From assembly GCF_003151135.1 (NCBI RefSeq), contig NZ_QEQK01000003.1:124001-188000 (forward strand): a DNA stretch of 64,000 nucleotides. The letters run 5' to 3'. Below are positions 18,201-26,598 of the stretch, in pieces; the stretch's first letter is position 1, and each line of letters opens with the position of its first letter. The stretch comes from Abyssibacter profundi. GTDB lineage: Bacteria > Pseudomonadota > Gammaproteobacteria > Nevskiales > OUC007. A program made the position numbers and the translations under genes. The notes under the pieces are model-generated. The model was not told the origin of the DNA. It saw only the letters and a program-made list of their open reading frames with translations, and did no database searches.

Positions 18201-20021
18201 AATCATCTGCATATCTTCATCGACCCCGATCCCGACCCGGCTTCAAGTTTCGCCGAGCGCAAGCGTCTATTCGAAATGGGGCGCTCAAGCTGGACGGATT
18301 ACGACCAGAGCAAGCTCTCGGACGGCGGCGGCATCTTCGAACGCAGCGCCAAGCGCATCGAGCTCAACGACGCCATGCGCCGCGTGCTGTGCACTGATGC
18401 CGAAAGCCTGCGGCCGAATGAGCTCATCCAGGCGATGCTGACCGCGCCGGTTGATTTGTTGTGGAACGGCGGGATCGGCACCTATGTCCGCGCCTCGGAC
18501 GAAGCGAATGCCGACGTCGGTGATCGCAGCAACGATGTGCTGCGTGTGACCGCGCGGTCGCTGCGCTGCAAGGTGATCGGTGAGGGCGGAAATCTGGGCT
18601 TGACCCAGCGCGGGCGGATCGAATTCGCGCTGCAGGGCGGCCGTATCAACACCGATGCCATCGACAATGTCGGGGGCGTCGCCTCGTCGGATCGTGAGGT
18701 CAATATCAAGATCCCGCTGAATGAGGCGATTCGGGCGGGCGATCTGGACGAGACAACGCGTAACGACTGGCTCGCCGAGGCGACGGAGGATGTGGCGCGG
18801 TTCGTCTTGAGTGATGCCTACGAGCAGGGTCGTGTCATTTCGATGATGCAGACCACGGCAGCCGTGCGGCTCGACGAGCACGCGAACCTGATGCGCATGC
18901 TGGAGCGCAAGGGCTTGCTGGATCGGGCCATCGAATTCCTGCCCAACGAGGATGAGTTGGCGGAACGGCGTAACCGCCGCATCGGGCTCACCCGCCCCGA
19001 GCTGGCCGTCCTGCTGGCTTACAGCAAGATCGCGCTGTTCCAGACGCTGCTCGACAGCGAGCTGCCTGATGATCCCGGCCTTGAGCCCCTGCTGACAGCT
19101 TACTTCCCCGAGTCATTGCGCGGTCAGCGGCCGGACGCATTTGCCGAGCACCGCCTGCGGCGTGAGCTCATCGCGACCCAGGTGACCAACCATCTGGTGG
19201 ATACCATGGGGATGGCCTTTCCGCATCGCATTGCCGCCGAGCAGGGTGTGGGGCTGCCAGCTGTGGCACGTGCCTTTGTTGTCGCGACTCGCGTGCTCAA
19301 GGCGCAGAGCTACTATGAGGACATCCAGGCACTGGACGGCGAACTGCATGCCAAGGTGCAGTACCAGTTGATGTCTCGCGTTGCCGGTCTCATCAAGCAC
19401 GCCTGCACGGTGTTCCTGCTGCACCCGGACCGGGCCTTGTCCATCGAAGAGCAGGTCAGCGGTTACCACCAGGACCTGGAGGCTATCGAAACCGGGTTGC
19501 CGCAGCTGCTGCCGACTGACTATCGCTCGGACTGGACCTCCGCCGCCGAGCATTGGCAGGACCAGTCGGTTCCGGAAGCCTTGGCGCTGCGCATCGCCAG
19601 TACCCGAGTGCTGGGCCCCGCATTGGAGATTTCGGCGCTGCGTCAGTCCAGTGGGCGGCCGCTGGAATTGGTCGCACGGACGTTCTTCCATGTCGGTGAG
19701 GCCTTCTCAATGCTCTGGATGCATCGCGCCATCAACTCGCTGGAAGTGTCGGGTCGCTGGCCTGCCTTGGCGCGCGCCACCCTGCGTGACGATGCGCATC
19801 GGCTGCACGGACTCATCACCGAGCAAGTCTTGCGTGAATCCGGTGAGGCACCTGAGGACTTGTTCGAAGCCTGGGCACAGCGCTACGAAGAACCCGTGGC
19901 CTTTGCCCGCCGCCGGATCGGCGAGATTCAGGACAGTTCGGATGCTGCAGATTTTCTGGGGCTATCGGTGGCCGTCCGCGAGCTGCGCAAGCTGCGCCTA
20001 ATGGACGACGGCGGCGGCTAG
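15249..20021 (+). CDS. gdhB: NAD-specific glutamate dehydrogenase, 180-kDa class
   Basis: The 1590-residue protein matches the large NAD-dependent glutamate dehydrogenases (about 1600 residues), which oxidise glutamate to 2-oxoglutarate and ammonia in catabolism. The N-terminal third contains the ACT-like regulatory modules. The catalytic core begins near residue 785 with GGMVARGGLRWSDRREDFRT, followed by GLMKAQMVKNAVIVP and the VGAKGGFVVKK segment near 822. The NAD-binding half includes TVVGIGDMSGDVFGNGML. The helical C-terminal region is complete. The start is TTG at 15249, supported by a GGGAGA ribosome site at 15237-15242; the nearby ATG at 15233 is out of frame. Its stop codon lies inside a short palindromic repeat shared with convergent zapE. 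Confidence 0.95.
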   Translation: MASNRFERQRELIDSLLDDVSDASDDFREFLRQCVDLAPLETLEGSKPQALVALARSLYDETATLDGVLVSIRRPDDESPMAHLSTACIDRPFLVDSLSMAVRDTGSSIDWLIHPVIRVERDDQGRRQRVVPRDADGGQEESYIRLIFDPLADDDAYQQLEQRVHRVMADLQAVVEDYVPMRRRVQSIIAELKYPAPGCDEQQFAEAQAFLEWLDEDHFTFLGFRQTQLIGDGEQRELQFVPDSGLGLLRDERTRDLDAPYVAPPQELQKYANSSRLVVITKSAARSHIHHPDYMDSISLKHYDERGEVVGTYRFLGLFASNVYVSPTNSIPIVRRKLDYVVAKTRLPSDSHAAKSLRDVIESLPRDELFQGGEGELYEMALAIRALRDRQQLKFLMRRDRYGRFYSCLIYMPRDRYGWQVRGRMEEILQQVFDATGIERQVQFMRDGFARIHFLVRTRTGTQIEQSAAEIESRLLEATRTWQDALREELTQRATPQEAARLMSRYGDAFQAGYISTVSAADAADDIAVLESLDDDTPWRPRLLLGDPARVKLYISGEPDALSNVLPTLEHFGLSVATQRPYRLAGDARHLWIQEFECRGVPDDSDEQAARRFEAVMEVVRSGLHENDHLNSLVFSAGLNWRRIGLVRAWLRYLVQTGMPYSPSYMAEIMSSHGELMAKIVALFERRFDPQSAAPEQNDADEQAVLSALDAVDSLDADRLLRACLDVVRACLRTNYYQCGEDGQPKPWIVFKLDPSRIAELPKPLPKIETFVYAPDVEGVHLRGGMVARGGLRWSDRREDFRTEVLGLMKAQMVKNAVIVPVGAKGGFVVKKRVAPHDRDAYQQAGIAAYKTFIRGLLDITDNRVGNDIVKPEHVVCYDDDDPYLVVAADKGTASFSDIANGISEDYGFWLGDAFASGGKAGYDHKKMGITARSAWESVKRHFREMGRDTQSEPFTVVGIGDMSGDVFGNGMLLSEQIRLVGAFNHLHIFIDPDPDPASSFAERKRLFEMGRSSWTDYDQSKLSDGGGIFERSAKRIELNDAMRRVLCTDAESLRPNELIQAMLTAPVDLLWNGGIGTYVRASDEANADVGDRSNDVLRVTARSLRCKVIGEGGNLGLTQRGRIEFALQGGRINTDAIDNVGGVASSDREVNIKIPLNEAIRAGDLDETTRNDWLAEATEDVARFVLSDAYEQGRVISMMQTTAAVRLDEHANLMRMLERKGLLDRAIEFLPNEDELAERRNRRIGLTRPELAVLLAYSKIALFQTLLDSELPDDPGLEPLLTAYFPESLRGQRPDAFAEHRLRRELIATQVTNHLVDTMGMAFPHRIAAEQGVGLPAVARAFVVATRVLKAQSYYEDIQALDGELHAKVQYQLMSRVAGLIKHACTVFLLHPDRALSIEEQVSGYHQDLEAIETGLPQLLPTDYRSDWTSAAEHWQDQSVPEALALRIASTRVLGPALEISALRQSSGRPLELVARTFFHVGEAFSMLWMHRAINSLEVSGRWPALARATLRDDAHRLHGLITEQVLRESGEAPEDLFEAWAQRYEEPVAFARRRIGEIQDSSDAADFLGLSVAVRELRKLRLMDDGGG

Positions 20022-20051
20022 GAAACTAAGCAAACACTGATTGATTCCCTA
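20018..20051. repeat. Dispersed repeat, copy B (short palindrome)
   Basis: The 34 bases between gdhB and zapE run from CTAGGAAAC to GATTCCCTAG and contain CAAACACTGATTGATTC, matching the core of the repeats at 1-49 and 59994-60165. The CTAG at each end provides the stop codons of the two convergent genes. It may act as a bidirectional processing or termination signal, but there is no T-run. Confidence 0.45.
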
Positions 20052-21149
20052 GGCGCGGTGCGGCTCGTCCAGATAGGCGCGCGTCTGCATTTCGGTCAGC
20101 CGGCTATAGGTGCGCTCAAACTCGAACCGTAGCCGCTGACCGCAGTAAAGCGCGTCCACACCGACCTCGGCCTGGATCACCAGGTTCACGCGCCGGTCGT
20201 AGCATTCGTCGACCAAATTAATGAAGCGTCGGGCTTCGTTTTCCAGTTCGCCGCCCAGCTGAGGGACGTCACTGACCACGATCCACTGATACAGGTGGGC
20301 CAGTTCGATGTAGTCGTCGGCGCCGCGGGGGCCGGTACATAGGGTTTCGAACGTGAACCAGGCCGCGCTATCGCCGGCTTGCTCGGTCGGTAGCACCCGG
20401 TCGTTGATCTCCAGGTCGATGTTCGCCTGTGCCTGGGGAGCAACCCGCCGGAACAGTGTCAGCACCGGGCTCAGGTCCGGGCCGGTGACATAAAGCGCCA
20501 GCTGCTCGAGGTCGCGCAGCCTGTAGTCGGTGCCCCCATCTACCGCCAGGACATCGCAGTGCCGACCGATCCGTTCGATGGCCGGCAGGAATCGCGCACG
20601 CTGCAAACCGCCCTGGTAGAGCTGATCCGGCGCGCAGTTGGAGGTGGCCACCAGCGTGACGCCGCGCTCGAACAAGGCTTCGGTTAGCCGTCCCAGAATC
20701 ATGGCATCGGCGATGTCGGACACATAGAACTCGTCGAAGCACAGCACGCGGGCTTCACGCGCCAGGTCTTCGGCAATGGGGTCGAGCGGGTCGCTGCGGT
20801 CGGCGTACTGGCGTCGGCGCTGGTGAACATCGCGCATGAAGCGATGAAAATGGGTGCGCCGCTTGCGACTAAAGGGCAGGTCACCGAAAAAGGCGTCCAT
20901 CAGCCAGGTCTTGCCCCGACCCACGCCGCCCCAGAGGTAGGCGCCGCGCACCGGTGGCCAGCGGGTCATGCGACCGGGCAGCCAGCGCAGCGCCAGGCCC
21001 GATTTGGGCGGGTAGGCGATAAGTTCCTGATACACGCGTTCCAGCGTGTCCACCGCCGATGCCTGGGCGGCATCCGGCACGAACTCGCCGGTGCTCAGCG
21101 CGGCCTGATACCGGTTTCGCGGGCCCCGTGGGTTGCTTGGCGCGTTCAT
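20049..21149 (-). CDS. zapE: Cell division protein ZapE (AFG1-like ATPase)
   Basis: The 366-residue P-loop ATPase has a Walker A motif GGVGRGKT (about 74-81), a FHRFMRDVH segment, Walker B VLCFDEFYVSDIADAM (about 135-150) and sensor ATSNCAPDQLY, all diagnostic of the AFG1/ZapE family. In Escherichia coli ZapE binds FtsZ and is needed for constriction under stress and low oxygen; it is cytosolic and peripheral to the membrane. The length is normal. The gene overlaps the upstream plsC homologue by four bases (ATGA), so the two form an operon. Confidence 0.93.
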   Translation of the reverse strand: MNAPSNPRGPRNRYQAALSTGEFVPDAAQASAVDTLERVYQELIAYPPKSGLALRWLPGRMTRWPPVRGAYLWGGVGRGKTWLMDAFFGDLPFSRKRRTHFHRFMRDVHQRRRQYADRSDPLDPIAEDLAREARVLCFDEFYVSDIADAMILGRLTEALFERGVTLVATSNCAPDQLYQGGLQRARFLPAIERIGRHCDVLAVDGGTDYRLRDLEQLALYVTGPDLSPVLTLFRRVAPQAQANIDLEINDRVLPTEQAGDSAAWFTFETLCTGPRGADDYIELAHLYQWIVVSDVPQLGGELENEARRFINLVDECYDRRVNLVIQAEVGVDALYCGQRLRFEFERTYSRLTEMQTRAYLDEPHRA

Positions 21150-21868
21150 GCCGCGGCGCGATCCTGTTCATGGCCCAGCGCCAGTAAATTCACGCGTGCC
21201 TGCGCCAGCAACGCGCGGGCATCCTCGCGGCTGGGGCCTGACGGCATGATGGGTTCTAGCACATGCAAATCGAGGGCGGTGCGGGCTGGCAGGCGCGCCT
21301 GGTCCGGAAAGAGCACGCGCGTGCCCCGTATCCAGACGGGCACCAGCGGGACCGCTGCCTTGGCCGCCAGCAGGAACGCGCCGATCTTAAAGGGTTGGAG
21401 GCCGGGCTCGGGCCGGATGGTGCCCTCGGGGAACATCGCCACGGATCGGCCGGCGCGCAGCTGTCGGATTAGCACCCGGATCGCCCGTGAACCCGATCGT
21501 GCATCGGCGCGATCCATCCAGATCACGCCGACCCGTTCGAGCATGAAACCGAACAGCAGTGTCCGTCGGGACTCGGCACGGACCACGAACGTGTAGCGCG
21601 CCGGTAGCGTTGCGAACAACACCAGTCCATCCAGCTGGCTGGCATGGTTACTCACGCAAACCGCCGGCGTTTCGGGCAGGCGCAAACCACCCTGGACGCG
21701 GACGGGCACGCCGATGAGCAGCAGGGTCAGCCGCATGATGTGACGACCCAGCCGGCGGCGGCGCATCTGCCCAGGCACGACGGCCAGCAGCGCTGTGGCG
21801 ATCACAGCGGCCAGCAGGAACGTGGTGAGGGCGTAGCCACCGTAAAGGGCGCGGAGCAGGGGAGCCAT
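21146..21868 (-). CDS. 1-acyl-sn-glycerol-3-phosphate acyltransferase (PlsC family)
   Basis: A 240-residue membrane-bound acyltransferase. An N-terminal hydrophobic region (TTFLLAAVIATALLAVV) precedes the HX4D catalytic motif as NHASQLD, then the acceptor-binding block MFPEGTIR and LVPVWIRGT. PlsC enzymes acylate lysophosphatidate at sn-2 in phospholipid synthesis; members of this subfamily can also act on other lysolipids. The start at 21868 places the hydrophobic segment at the N terminus and avoids running into xerD, which diverges from it; the longer frame up to 22042 overlaps xerD and is rejected. It is translationally coupled to zapE. Confidence 0.88.
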   Translation of the reverse strand: MAPLLRALYGGYALTTFLLAAVIATALLAVVPGQMRRRRLGRHIMRLTLLLIGVPVRVQGGLRLPETPAVCVSNHASQLDGLVLFATLPARYTFVVRAESRRTLLFGFMLERVGVIWMDRADARSGSRAIRVLIRQLRAGRSVAMFPEGTIRPEPGLQPFKIGAFLLAAKAAVPLVPVWIRGTRVLFPDQARLPARTALDLHVLEPIMPSGPSREDARALLAQARVNLLALGHEQDRAAA

Positions 21869-21929
21869 GACGGGGATTATAAGAACTCTGAACCGGGCTG
21901 GCTGCCAGCAGGCATCCGCGCGGCCTATC

Positions 21930-22859
21930 ATGGCGGGCATGCCTGCCGCCTCCACGCCGTTGCCCGATGTCGATGCCCGTCTGATCGACCGGTTTGTCGA
22001 CATGCTGTGGATGGAACGCGGGCTGTCTGATCTGACGCTCACGGCCTATCGCAGCGATCTGGAAGGGTTTGCGCGTCAGCTCTATCAGCAGGGCATTGCG
22101 GACCTGCTGTCAGCAGATGCGGCTGCCGTTCAGGCCTGCCTGGGGGCGCGACTGCAACGCGGACACAAACCGCGCACGGTGGCTCGGCTGTTATCCAGCC
22201 TGCGCAGGTTTTATCGCTACCTGGTGCGCGAGGCCATCATCGAGGCCGACCCGACGGCGCTGATCCAGTCGCCCCGCTTGGGGCGCCCCTTGCCGAAGAC
22301 CTTGACCGAGCAGGACGTGGAACGCCTGCTCAACGCGCCGGATACCCGCACCCCGCTGGGCCTGCGTGATCGCGCAATGCTCGAAACGCTTTATGCCAGT
22401 GGGCTGCGTGTGTCCGAGCTGGTGGGGCTGCAGGTCCACGAAGTCAACCTGCGCCATGGCGTGCTGCGTGTGACAGGCAAGGGCGGGCGTGAGCGTCTGG
22501 TGCCGCTGGGAGAGACCGCCGCCCAATGGGTCGACCGCTACCTGCGAGAGGCCCGGCCGGCCTTGGTGGAAATGCGCCGCAGCGATGATTTGTTTGTCAC
22601 CCAGCGCGGCCAGGCCATGACCCGCCAGAATTTCTGGCGCATCATCAAACAAACGGCGGTCCGTGCCGGCGTCAGCAGCCCGCTTTCGCCGCATACGCTG
22701 CGGCACGCCTTCGCGACCCACTTGTTGAATCATGGGGCCGACCTGCGTGCGGTCCAGATGTTGCTCGGTCACGCAGACTTGTCGACCACGCAGATTTATA
22801 CTCATGTGGCCAAAGCACGGCTCGCCGAATTACATGCGCGCCATCATCCGCGCGGATAA
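21930..22859 (+). CDS. xerD: Site-specific tyrosine recombinase XerD
   Basis: A 309-residue tyrosine recombinase that acts with XerC at dif to resolve chromosome dimers at FtsK-marked septa. The SAM-like N-terminal domain includes LWMERGLSDLTLTAYRSDL. The catalytic residues are all present: Arg160 (SGLRVSEL), Lys184 (GKGGRERLVP), His255 and Arg258 (HTLRHAF), His281 (LLGHADLSTT) and the nucleophile Tyr290 (TQIYTHV). The pattern and length fit XerD rather than XerC or an integrase, and dsbC follows as in pseudomonads. Starts at 21930 or 21939 are both possible. The gene diverges from plsC across about 60 bases. Confidence 0.93.
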   Translation: MAGMPAASTPLPDVDARLIDRFVDMLWMERGLSDLTLTAYRSDLEGFARQLYQQGIADLLSADAAAVQACLGARLQRGHKPRTVARLLSSLRRFYRYLVREAIIEADPTALIQSPRLGRPLPKTLTEQDVERLLNAPDTRTPLGLRDRAMLETLYASGLRVSELVGLQVHEVNLRHGVLRVTGKGGRERLVPLGETAAQWVDRYLREARPALVEMRRSDDLFVTQRGQAMTRQNFWRIIKQTAVRAGVSSPLSPHTLRHAFATHLLNHGADLRAVQMLLGHADLSTTQIYTHVAKARLAELHARHHPRG

Positions 22860-22922
22860 CCGCGTGTGAACCGGGCGGTCTTCGGACGGTCCCATCTCTG
22901 CAACCAAGACACCAATATCATC

Positions 22923-23738
22923 ATGAAATCAGTATTTCCCGCCGGGGTCGTCACCTTTCTGTTGCTGGCGCTAGCATCTGGCTGCGGGCAGGCCGGCCAG
23001 AATCAATACACCGCCAAGGCCACTGCCGACCGTGAGGAGGCACCAGCCGAGACCAAGACCGAACCGTCGGCCGAGCAGATGGCACCCGAAGGCGCCCCGG
23101 ACGTTGAGTTGCTGACCCAGATTTATCCGGGGCTGGACATCGAGAACATGCGCCAGACCGAGGCAGGTCTCTGGGAAGTCAGCCAGGGGACGGCCTACGG
23201 CTACCTCACCGGTGACGGTCGTTATCTGGTTCAGGGTGATCTTGTGGATTTGCAGTCGGGTGAGTCGCTCACCGAGAACCGACGCAATGAGAGTCGCAAG
23301 CAAGTCATCGACCAGATCGGCGAGGCGCAAATGGTCACGTTCGCGCCGGAAGGTGAGACCAAGCACGTGATCTACGTGTTCACGGACGTGGACTGCGGCT
23401 ACTGCCGCAAGCTGCACCGCGAGCTGGACGACTATCTGAGCCGGGGTATCGAGGTGCGCTACCTGTTCTACCCACGCAGCGGCCCGGGTACAGCCTCGTT
23501 CAAGACAGCCGAGTCGGTCTGGTGCGCGGACGACCGCCAGACGGCCCTGACCCGGGCCAAGGCCAATCAAAGCATTACGCCCAAGCAGTGTGACAACCCG
23601 ATCATGACTCACTACGTCGCCGGGCAGCAGGTGGGCCTGCGGGGCACGCCCCTCATTCTGCTGGCGGATGGCACATCGATTAGCGGCTACATGCCGGCGG
23701 AGCCGCTGGAGCAGCGCATTCTGGCGAAGGGGCTCTAG
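22923..23738 (+). CDS. dsbC: Thiol:disulfide isomerase DsbC, lipoprotein-type
   Basis: The 271-residue product contains a DsbC/DsbG dimerisation domain (about 60-125) and a thioredoxin-like domain with the active site CGYC at 158-161, the cis-Pro segment LRGTPLIL and a second conserved cysteine pair (VWCADD, KQCDN). DsbC reshuffles wrong disulfides in the periplasm. The N terminus is a lipoprotein signal, LALASGC, with Cys21 as the acylation site, followed by about 40 residues rich in Ala, Glu, Pro and Lys, so this isomerase is probably tethered to the membrane instead of soluble. Gly at +2 predicts sorting to the outer membrane. It follows xerD by 63 bases, and a terminator lies just downstream. 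Confidence 0.9.
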   Translation: MKSVFPAGVVTFLLLALASGCGQAGQNQYTAKATADREEAPAETKTEPSAEQMAPEGAPDVELLTQIYPGLDIENMRQTEAGLWEVSQGTAYGYLTGDGRYLVQGDLVDLQSGESLTENRRNESRKQVIDQIGEAQMVTFAPEGETKHVIYVFTDVDCGYCRKLHRELDDYLSRGIEVRYLFYPRSGPGTASFKTAESVWCADDRQTALTRAKANQSITPKQCDNPIMTHYVAGQQVGLRGTPLILLADGTSISGYMPAEPLEQRILAKGL

Positions 23739-23763
23739 GCACCCACCACCAAGCGCAAACAAG

Positions 23764-23791
23764 AAAAAGCCCGGTTTTGACCGGGCTTTTT
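23764..23791. terminator. Terminator between dsbC and fdxA
   Basis: A stem of AAAAAGCCCGGT with ACCGGGCTTTTT around a TTTG loop, flanked by A- and T-rich ends, sits between the convergent dsbC and fdxA genes. Its symmetry means it can stop transcription from both sides. Confidence 0.9.
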
Positions 23792-23817
23792 CGTTGAGAC
23801 TGGACCGAGGCTGCGCG

Positions 23818-24141
23818 CTAGCGCTCCAGCAGTTCCAACTTGCCGGGCTTGCCATCCCAGTCGGTGGCATCGGCCGGCGGATCTTTCTGCTCGGTAATCA
23901 CCGGCCAGCTCTTGGACAGATCGGCGTTGAGTTCCAGGAAGTGCGCCTGATCCTCTGGCAGATCATCTTCGGCATAGATGGCTTCGGCCGGACACTCGGG
24001 CTCGCAGAGCGTGCAGTCGATGCACTCCTCTGGATCGATCACGAGGAAGTTCGGGCCTTCGTGAAAACAATCCACCGGGCACACCTCCACACAATCGGTG
24101 TACTTGCACTTGATGCAGTTTTCGGTGACGACGAAGGTCAT
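23818..24141 (-). CDS. fdxA: 7Fe ferredoxin FdxA
   Basis: This 107-residue ferredoxin has nine cysteines in the 7Fe pattern: C9-x2-C12-x4-C17-x3-C21-P in the first half and C40-x2-C43-x2-C46-x3-C50-P in the second, giving one [3Fe-4S] and one [4Fe-4S] cluster as in Azotobacter ferredoxin I. The long acidic C-terminal tail (about residues 56-107) is family-typical. It is a small cytosolic electron carrier whose partners are not evident from the neighbours. The gene is convergent with dsbC and shares the terminator at 23764-23791. Confidence 0.95.
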   Translation of the reverse strand: MTFVVTENCIKCKYTDCVEVCPVDCFHEGPNFLVIDPEECIDCTLCEPECPAEAIYAEDDLPEDQAHFLELNADLSKSWPVITEQKDPPADATDWDGKPGKLELLER

Positions 24142-24185
24142 TCGGGGCTTCTCCGGATCACAAATCGGGGCGGTATGGTAACGGA

Positions 24186-24740
24186 TCAGCGCGGTTTGCG
24201 GGCAGGTCGACGAATTGTTCTTGTCAGCGGGCCCGTTTCCCCCAGCGCTGCGCCGCCGGTGTCGACATAGTGTTGCAGCGTCACCTGCATGGTCGGGAAC
24301 GCGAGTTCATCCCAGGGAATCTCATCCGGATGGACCAGGCGAGTCTCCAGACTCTCCGGTCCTGCGCCGTGTGCGCCCGCCACCAATTGACCACGGTAGA
24401 TCAGGTAGAGCTGGCTGATCTGGGGCACATCCAGCACCGCATAGAGGCTTAGGTCAGTGACTTCGGCCTCGGCCTCTTCCAGGGTTTCTCGCGCGGCCCC
24501 TTCGGCCGCTGTTTCTTCCCGTTCCATGAAGCCCGCGGGCAAGGTCCACAGGCCGTGCCGCGGCTCGATGGCGCGCTTGCAGAGCAGGATGCGTCCCTGC
24601 CACTCGGCCAGACAGCCGACAATAATCTTGGGATTGACGTAGTGGATGGTCCCGCAGGCATCGCAGACATGTCTGGGCAGGCTATCGCCCTCGGGGATGC
24701 GGAAGCCGACGGGTTCGGCGCAGTGGCTGCAGTAGTTCAT
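24186..24740 (-). CDS. Nudix hydrolase with N-terminal zinc ribbon
   Basis: A 184-residue protein in which a zinc ribbon (CSHCAEPVG then CDACGTIHY, residues 4-30) precedes a Nudix domain. The Nudix box is intact: [20 protein letters not shown], with the REx2EE metal-binding glutamates. Family members hydrolyse nucleoside diphosphates linked to another moiety, such as NAD(H), ADP-ribose or FAD; the ribbon-bearing subfamily is common in Pseudomonas-like genomes and poorly characterised. It lies 44 bases upstream of fdxA on the same strand and may be cotranscribed with it and with the L,D-transpeptidase. Confidence 0.9.
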   Translation of the reverse strand: MNYCSHCAEPVGFRIPEGDSLPRHVCDACGTIHYVNPKIIVGCLAEWQGRILLCKRAIEPRHGLWTLPAGFMEREETAAEGAARETLEEAEAEVTDLSLYAVLDVPQISQLYLIYRGQLVAGAHGAGPESLETRLVHPDEIPWDELAFPTMQVTLQHYVDTGGAALGETGPLTRTIRRPARKPR

Positions 24741-24761
24741 GGTGTGCTGGGCACGCTCCGA

Positions 24762-25880
24762 TCAAGCGCCTGCCTCTGCGGGCAGGGTGGGTAAAAAGTG
24801 GCGAGATGATGTTGATTGCGCAGATCTGTCTTGCCGGGCCGCTCGGTTTGCGAGCGGGGCCATGCTGTCGTTGATGGATGCCACAATCCAGACGGCATCG
24901 CCAGGCCGCAGGCTGGCGGCGACGATGAGAATGTCGTCGGGATGCATGCGAACACAACCTCGGCTGACCGCGCGGCCGATCGACGCAGGGGCGTTCGTGC
25001 CATGAATGCCAATCGCATCACCCAGGGCAATGAAGTGGCTGCCCAGCGGATTGCCGGGGCCGGGCGGTACACGACGAGGCAGTCGGCGGCCCTGCCGGGC
25101 CGCATCGCGGTGCATGGCAGGGGTTGGATACCAGGTTGGATTGGCCGACACCGCCTGTACCGTGCGCCGACCCAGCGGTGTGGCATGGCCCGGTCGCCCG
25201 ACCGCCACCGGAAACGACCGGGGGCCATCGGGTGTCATCAGCCAGAGCTGCCGGGCGGAGCGATCAATGAGCGCCTGGCTACCGGAGTCGACCCAGCGCT
25301 GGAAGGCGGTCGTGTAGGCGGCGGGCCGGGCCTGGCGTTGCAGCGTGGGCGCGGCCGGCCGAGGGGGCGGAGTCAACCGGATATGCCAGCGGCCGTGTTG
25401 ATCCAGGCCCTCGGAGGTGTCCACGTCCCATTCAGCCTGCGGCTCGGCCAGAACGGCCAGCAGATGTTGACGCGTCGCGCGACGCACCTGCGGTGTCAGG
25501 GGCATGCCCAGGAATCGTCCCAGGCCGCGGTCGATGCCTGCGGGTGCCGGCGTGCTCAGCTCAATACTGCGGATCAGGTTGGGTTGCAGGGTTTGCGCCG
25601 CTGCCTGTGCAGAGCTGGCAAACAAGCTCTGCAGCCCGATGGCGACAGCGGCCCAAATCCATGCGGAGAGGCGGGAGCGCCCGGTCGTTGCCAGCGCAAC
25701 GCAGGCGAGTCGTTCGGTGCGGGCTGAAGCCCTGGCTGGGCAAGCAGACGCAGTTGGAATGCCCAGGGCGGGCTGGCCACGGACCTCATCCGCTGCACGC
25801 ACGGGAGTTTCAGCCCGCTGACGGGGTAGAAAGACAGCCCGATATGGGCGATGATCGCGTCTCAGGACAGGCAGGTGCAT
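24762..25880 (-). CDS. L,D-transpeptidase (YkuD domain)
   Basis: This 372-residue protein carries a YkuD catalytic domain with the HGTN motif and the nucleophile Cys in SRGCVRM. Such enzymes form 3-3 peptidoglycan cross-links or attach lipoproteins to the wall. A hydrophobic export segment (WAAVAIGLQSLFASSAQA) lies about 70 residues after the ATG at 25880, leaving an unusually long, Arg-rich N terminus. No closer ATG, GTG or TTG was found in frame, so either the protein is a type II membrane protein or the true start is an unusual codon nearer the hydrophobic segment. The mature N-terminal part is unassigned. It diverges from the barrel gene at 25946. Confidence 0.83.
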   Translation of the reverse strand: MHLPVLRRDHRPYRAVFLPRQRAETPVRAADEVRGQPALGIPTASACPARASARTERLACVALATTGRSRLSAWIWAAVAIGLQSLFASSAQAAAQTLQPNLIRSIELSTPAPAGIDRGLGRFLGMPLTPQVRRATRQHLLAVLAEPQAEWDVDTSEGLDQHGRWHIRLTPPPRPAAPTLQRQARPAAYTTAFQRWVDSGSQALIDRSARQLWLMTPDGPRSFPVAVGRPGHATPLGRRTVQAVSANPTWYPTPAMHRDAARQGRRLPRRVPPGPGNPLGSHFIALGDAIGIHGTNAPASIGRAVSRGCVRMHPDDILIVAASLRPGDAVWIVASINDSMAPLANRAARQDRSAQSTSSRHFLPTLPAEAGA

Positions 25881-25945
25881 CGCGGCATAAATTACAGCAG
25901 ATCGCGATGCCGTGACCGGTGTTTCATGCACATTGGGGGAGACCG

Positions 25946-26527
25946 ATGAAGAAGTTTTTGGTGTTGACGGCCGGGATGCTGGCAACAGGGACCGCCGCAG
26001 CCATCGATGATTTGCATTTTTATCTGGGTGCGGATCAGGCTGAGCTGGACGTGGTGACCTTCGTCAACCTGGGGAATGATGGGGATCCCGCCACGCCGCA
26101 GCAGCAGCGCGTCGAGGCCGAGTCATCCATGATTCGCCTGCGCGGTGGTATCGCGGTAAACGAGAATCTGGCGCTGGAGATCCAGTACGGTTTGGAAGGT
26201 GATGACACCGACCTGTCCCAGGATCCGCCGCAGGTCGCGCTAGAGAGTTATCTGGGTGTTTTTCTTGTGCCCAGTGCCTACCTGACCGACTACATGCAAA
26301 TTGAAGTGCCCATCGGTTACGGCGAAGTCGAGTTCGACGGCGCGGAAAGCGAAGGCGATCGCGCGTACGGCGCCAATCTGAACTTCTATCCGTTGCGTGT
26401 CTTCAACGAGGACGGTTCCAAGCTGGTCTCGCTCAGCGGTGGGTTCATGGTGTACTACCGTGGCGACGACGAGCGCGTGGACGGCTTCAACTTCGGATTG
26501 AAGGTCTTGTTCGGCAACGAGGAATAA
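25946..26527 (+). CDS. Small outer-membrane beta-barrel protein
   Basis: The 193-residue product has a cleavable signal peptide (MKKFLVLTAGMLATGTAAA) and alternating hydrophobic strands typical of an eight-stranded OmpA/OmpX-like barrel, such as FYLGADQAELDVVTFVNL, MIRLRGGIAV and LSGGFMVYYRG. It is strongly acidic. No periplasmic domain follows, so it is likely a simple barrel with adhesion, stability or unknown function. The start at 25946 follows GGGGGAG; an upstream in-frame ATG at 25919 would spoil the signal peptide. It is monocistronic, with a bidirectional terminator facing dksA. Confidence 0.75.
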   Translation: MKKFLVLTAGMLATGTAAAIDDLHFYLGADQAELDVVTFVNLGNDGDPATPQQQRVEAESSMIRLRGGIAVNENLALEIQYGLEGDDTDLSQDPPQVALESYLGVFLVPSAYLTDYMQIEVPIGYGEVEFDGAESEGDRAYGANLNFYPLRVFNEDGSKLVSLSGGFMVYYRGDDERVDGFNFGLKVLFGNEE

Positions 26528-26541
26528 GGCCGGCGACGGAC

Positions 26542-26575
26542 ACAAAAAAGCGGGCCTGGTGCCCGCTTTTTTGTG
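26542..26575. terminator. Bidirectional terminator, barrel gene and dksA
   Basis: ACAAAAAAGCGGGC pairs with GCCCGCTTTTTTGT around a CTGGT loop, giving a 14-bp stem with T-runs on both strands. It lies between the convergent barrel gene and dksA and should terminate both. Confidence 0.93.
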
Positions 26576-26598
26576 TCTAGCGCATATGGTTGATGCGC

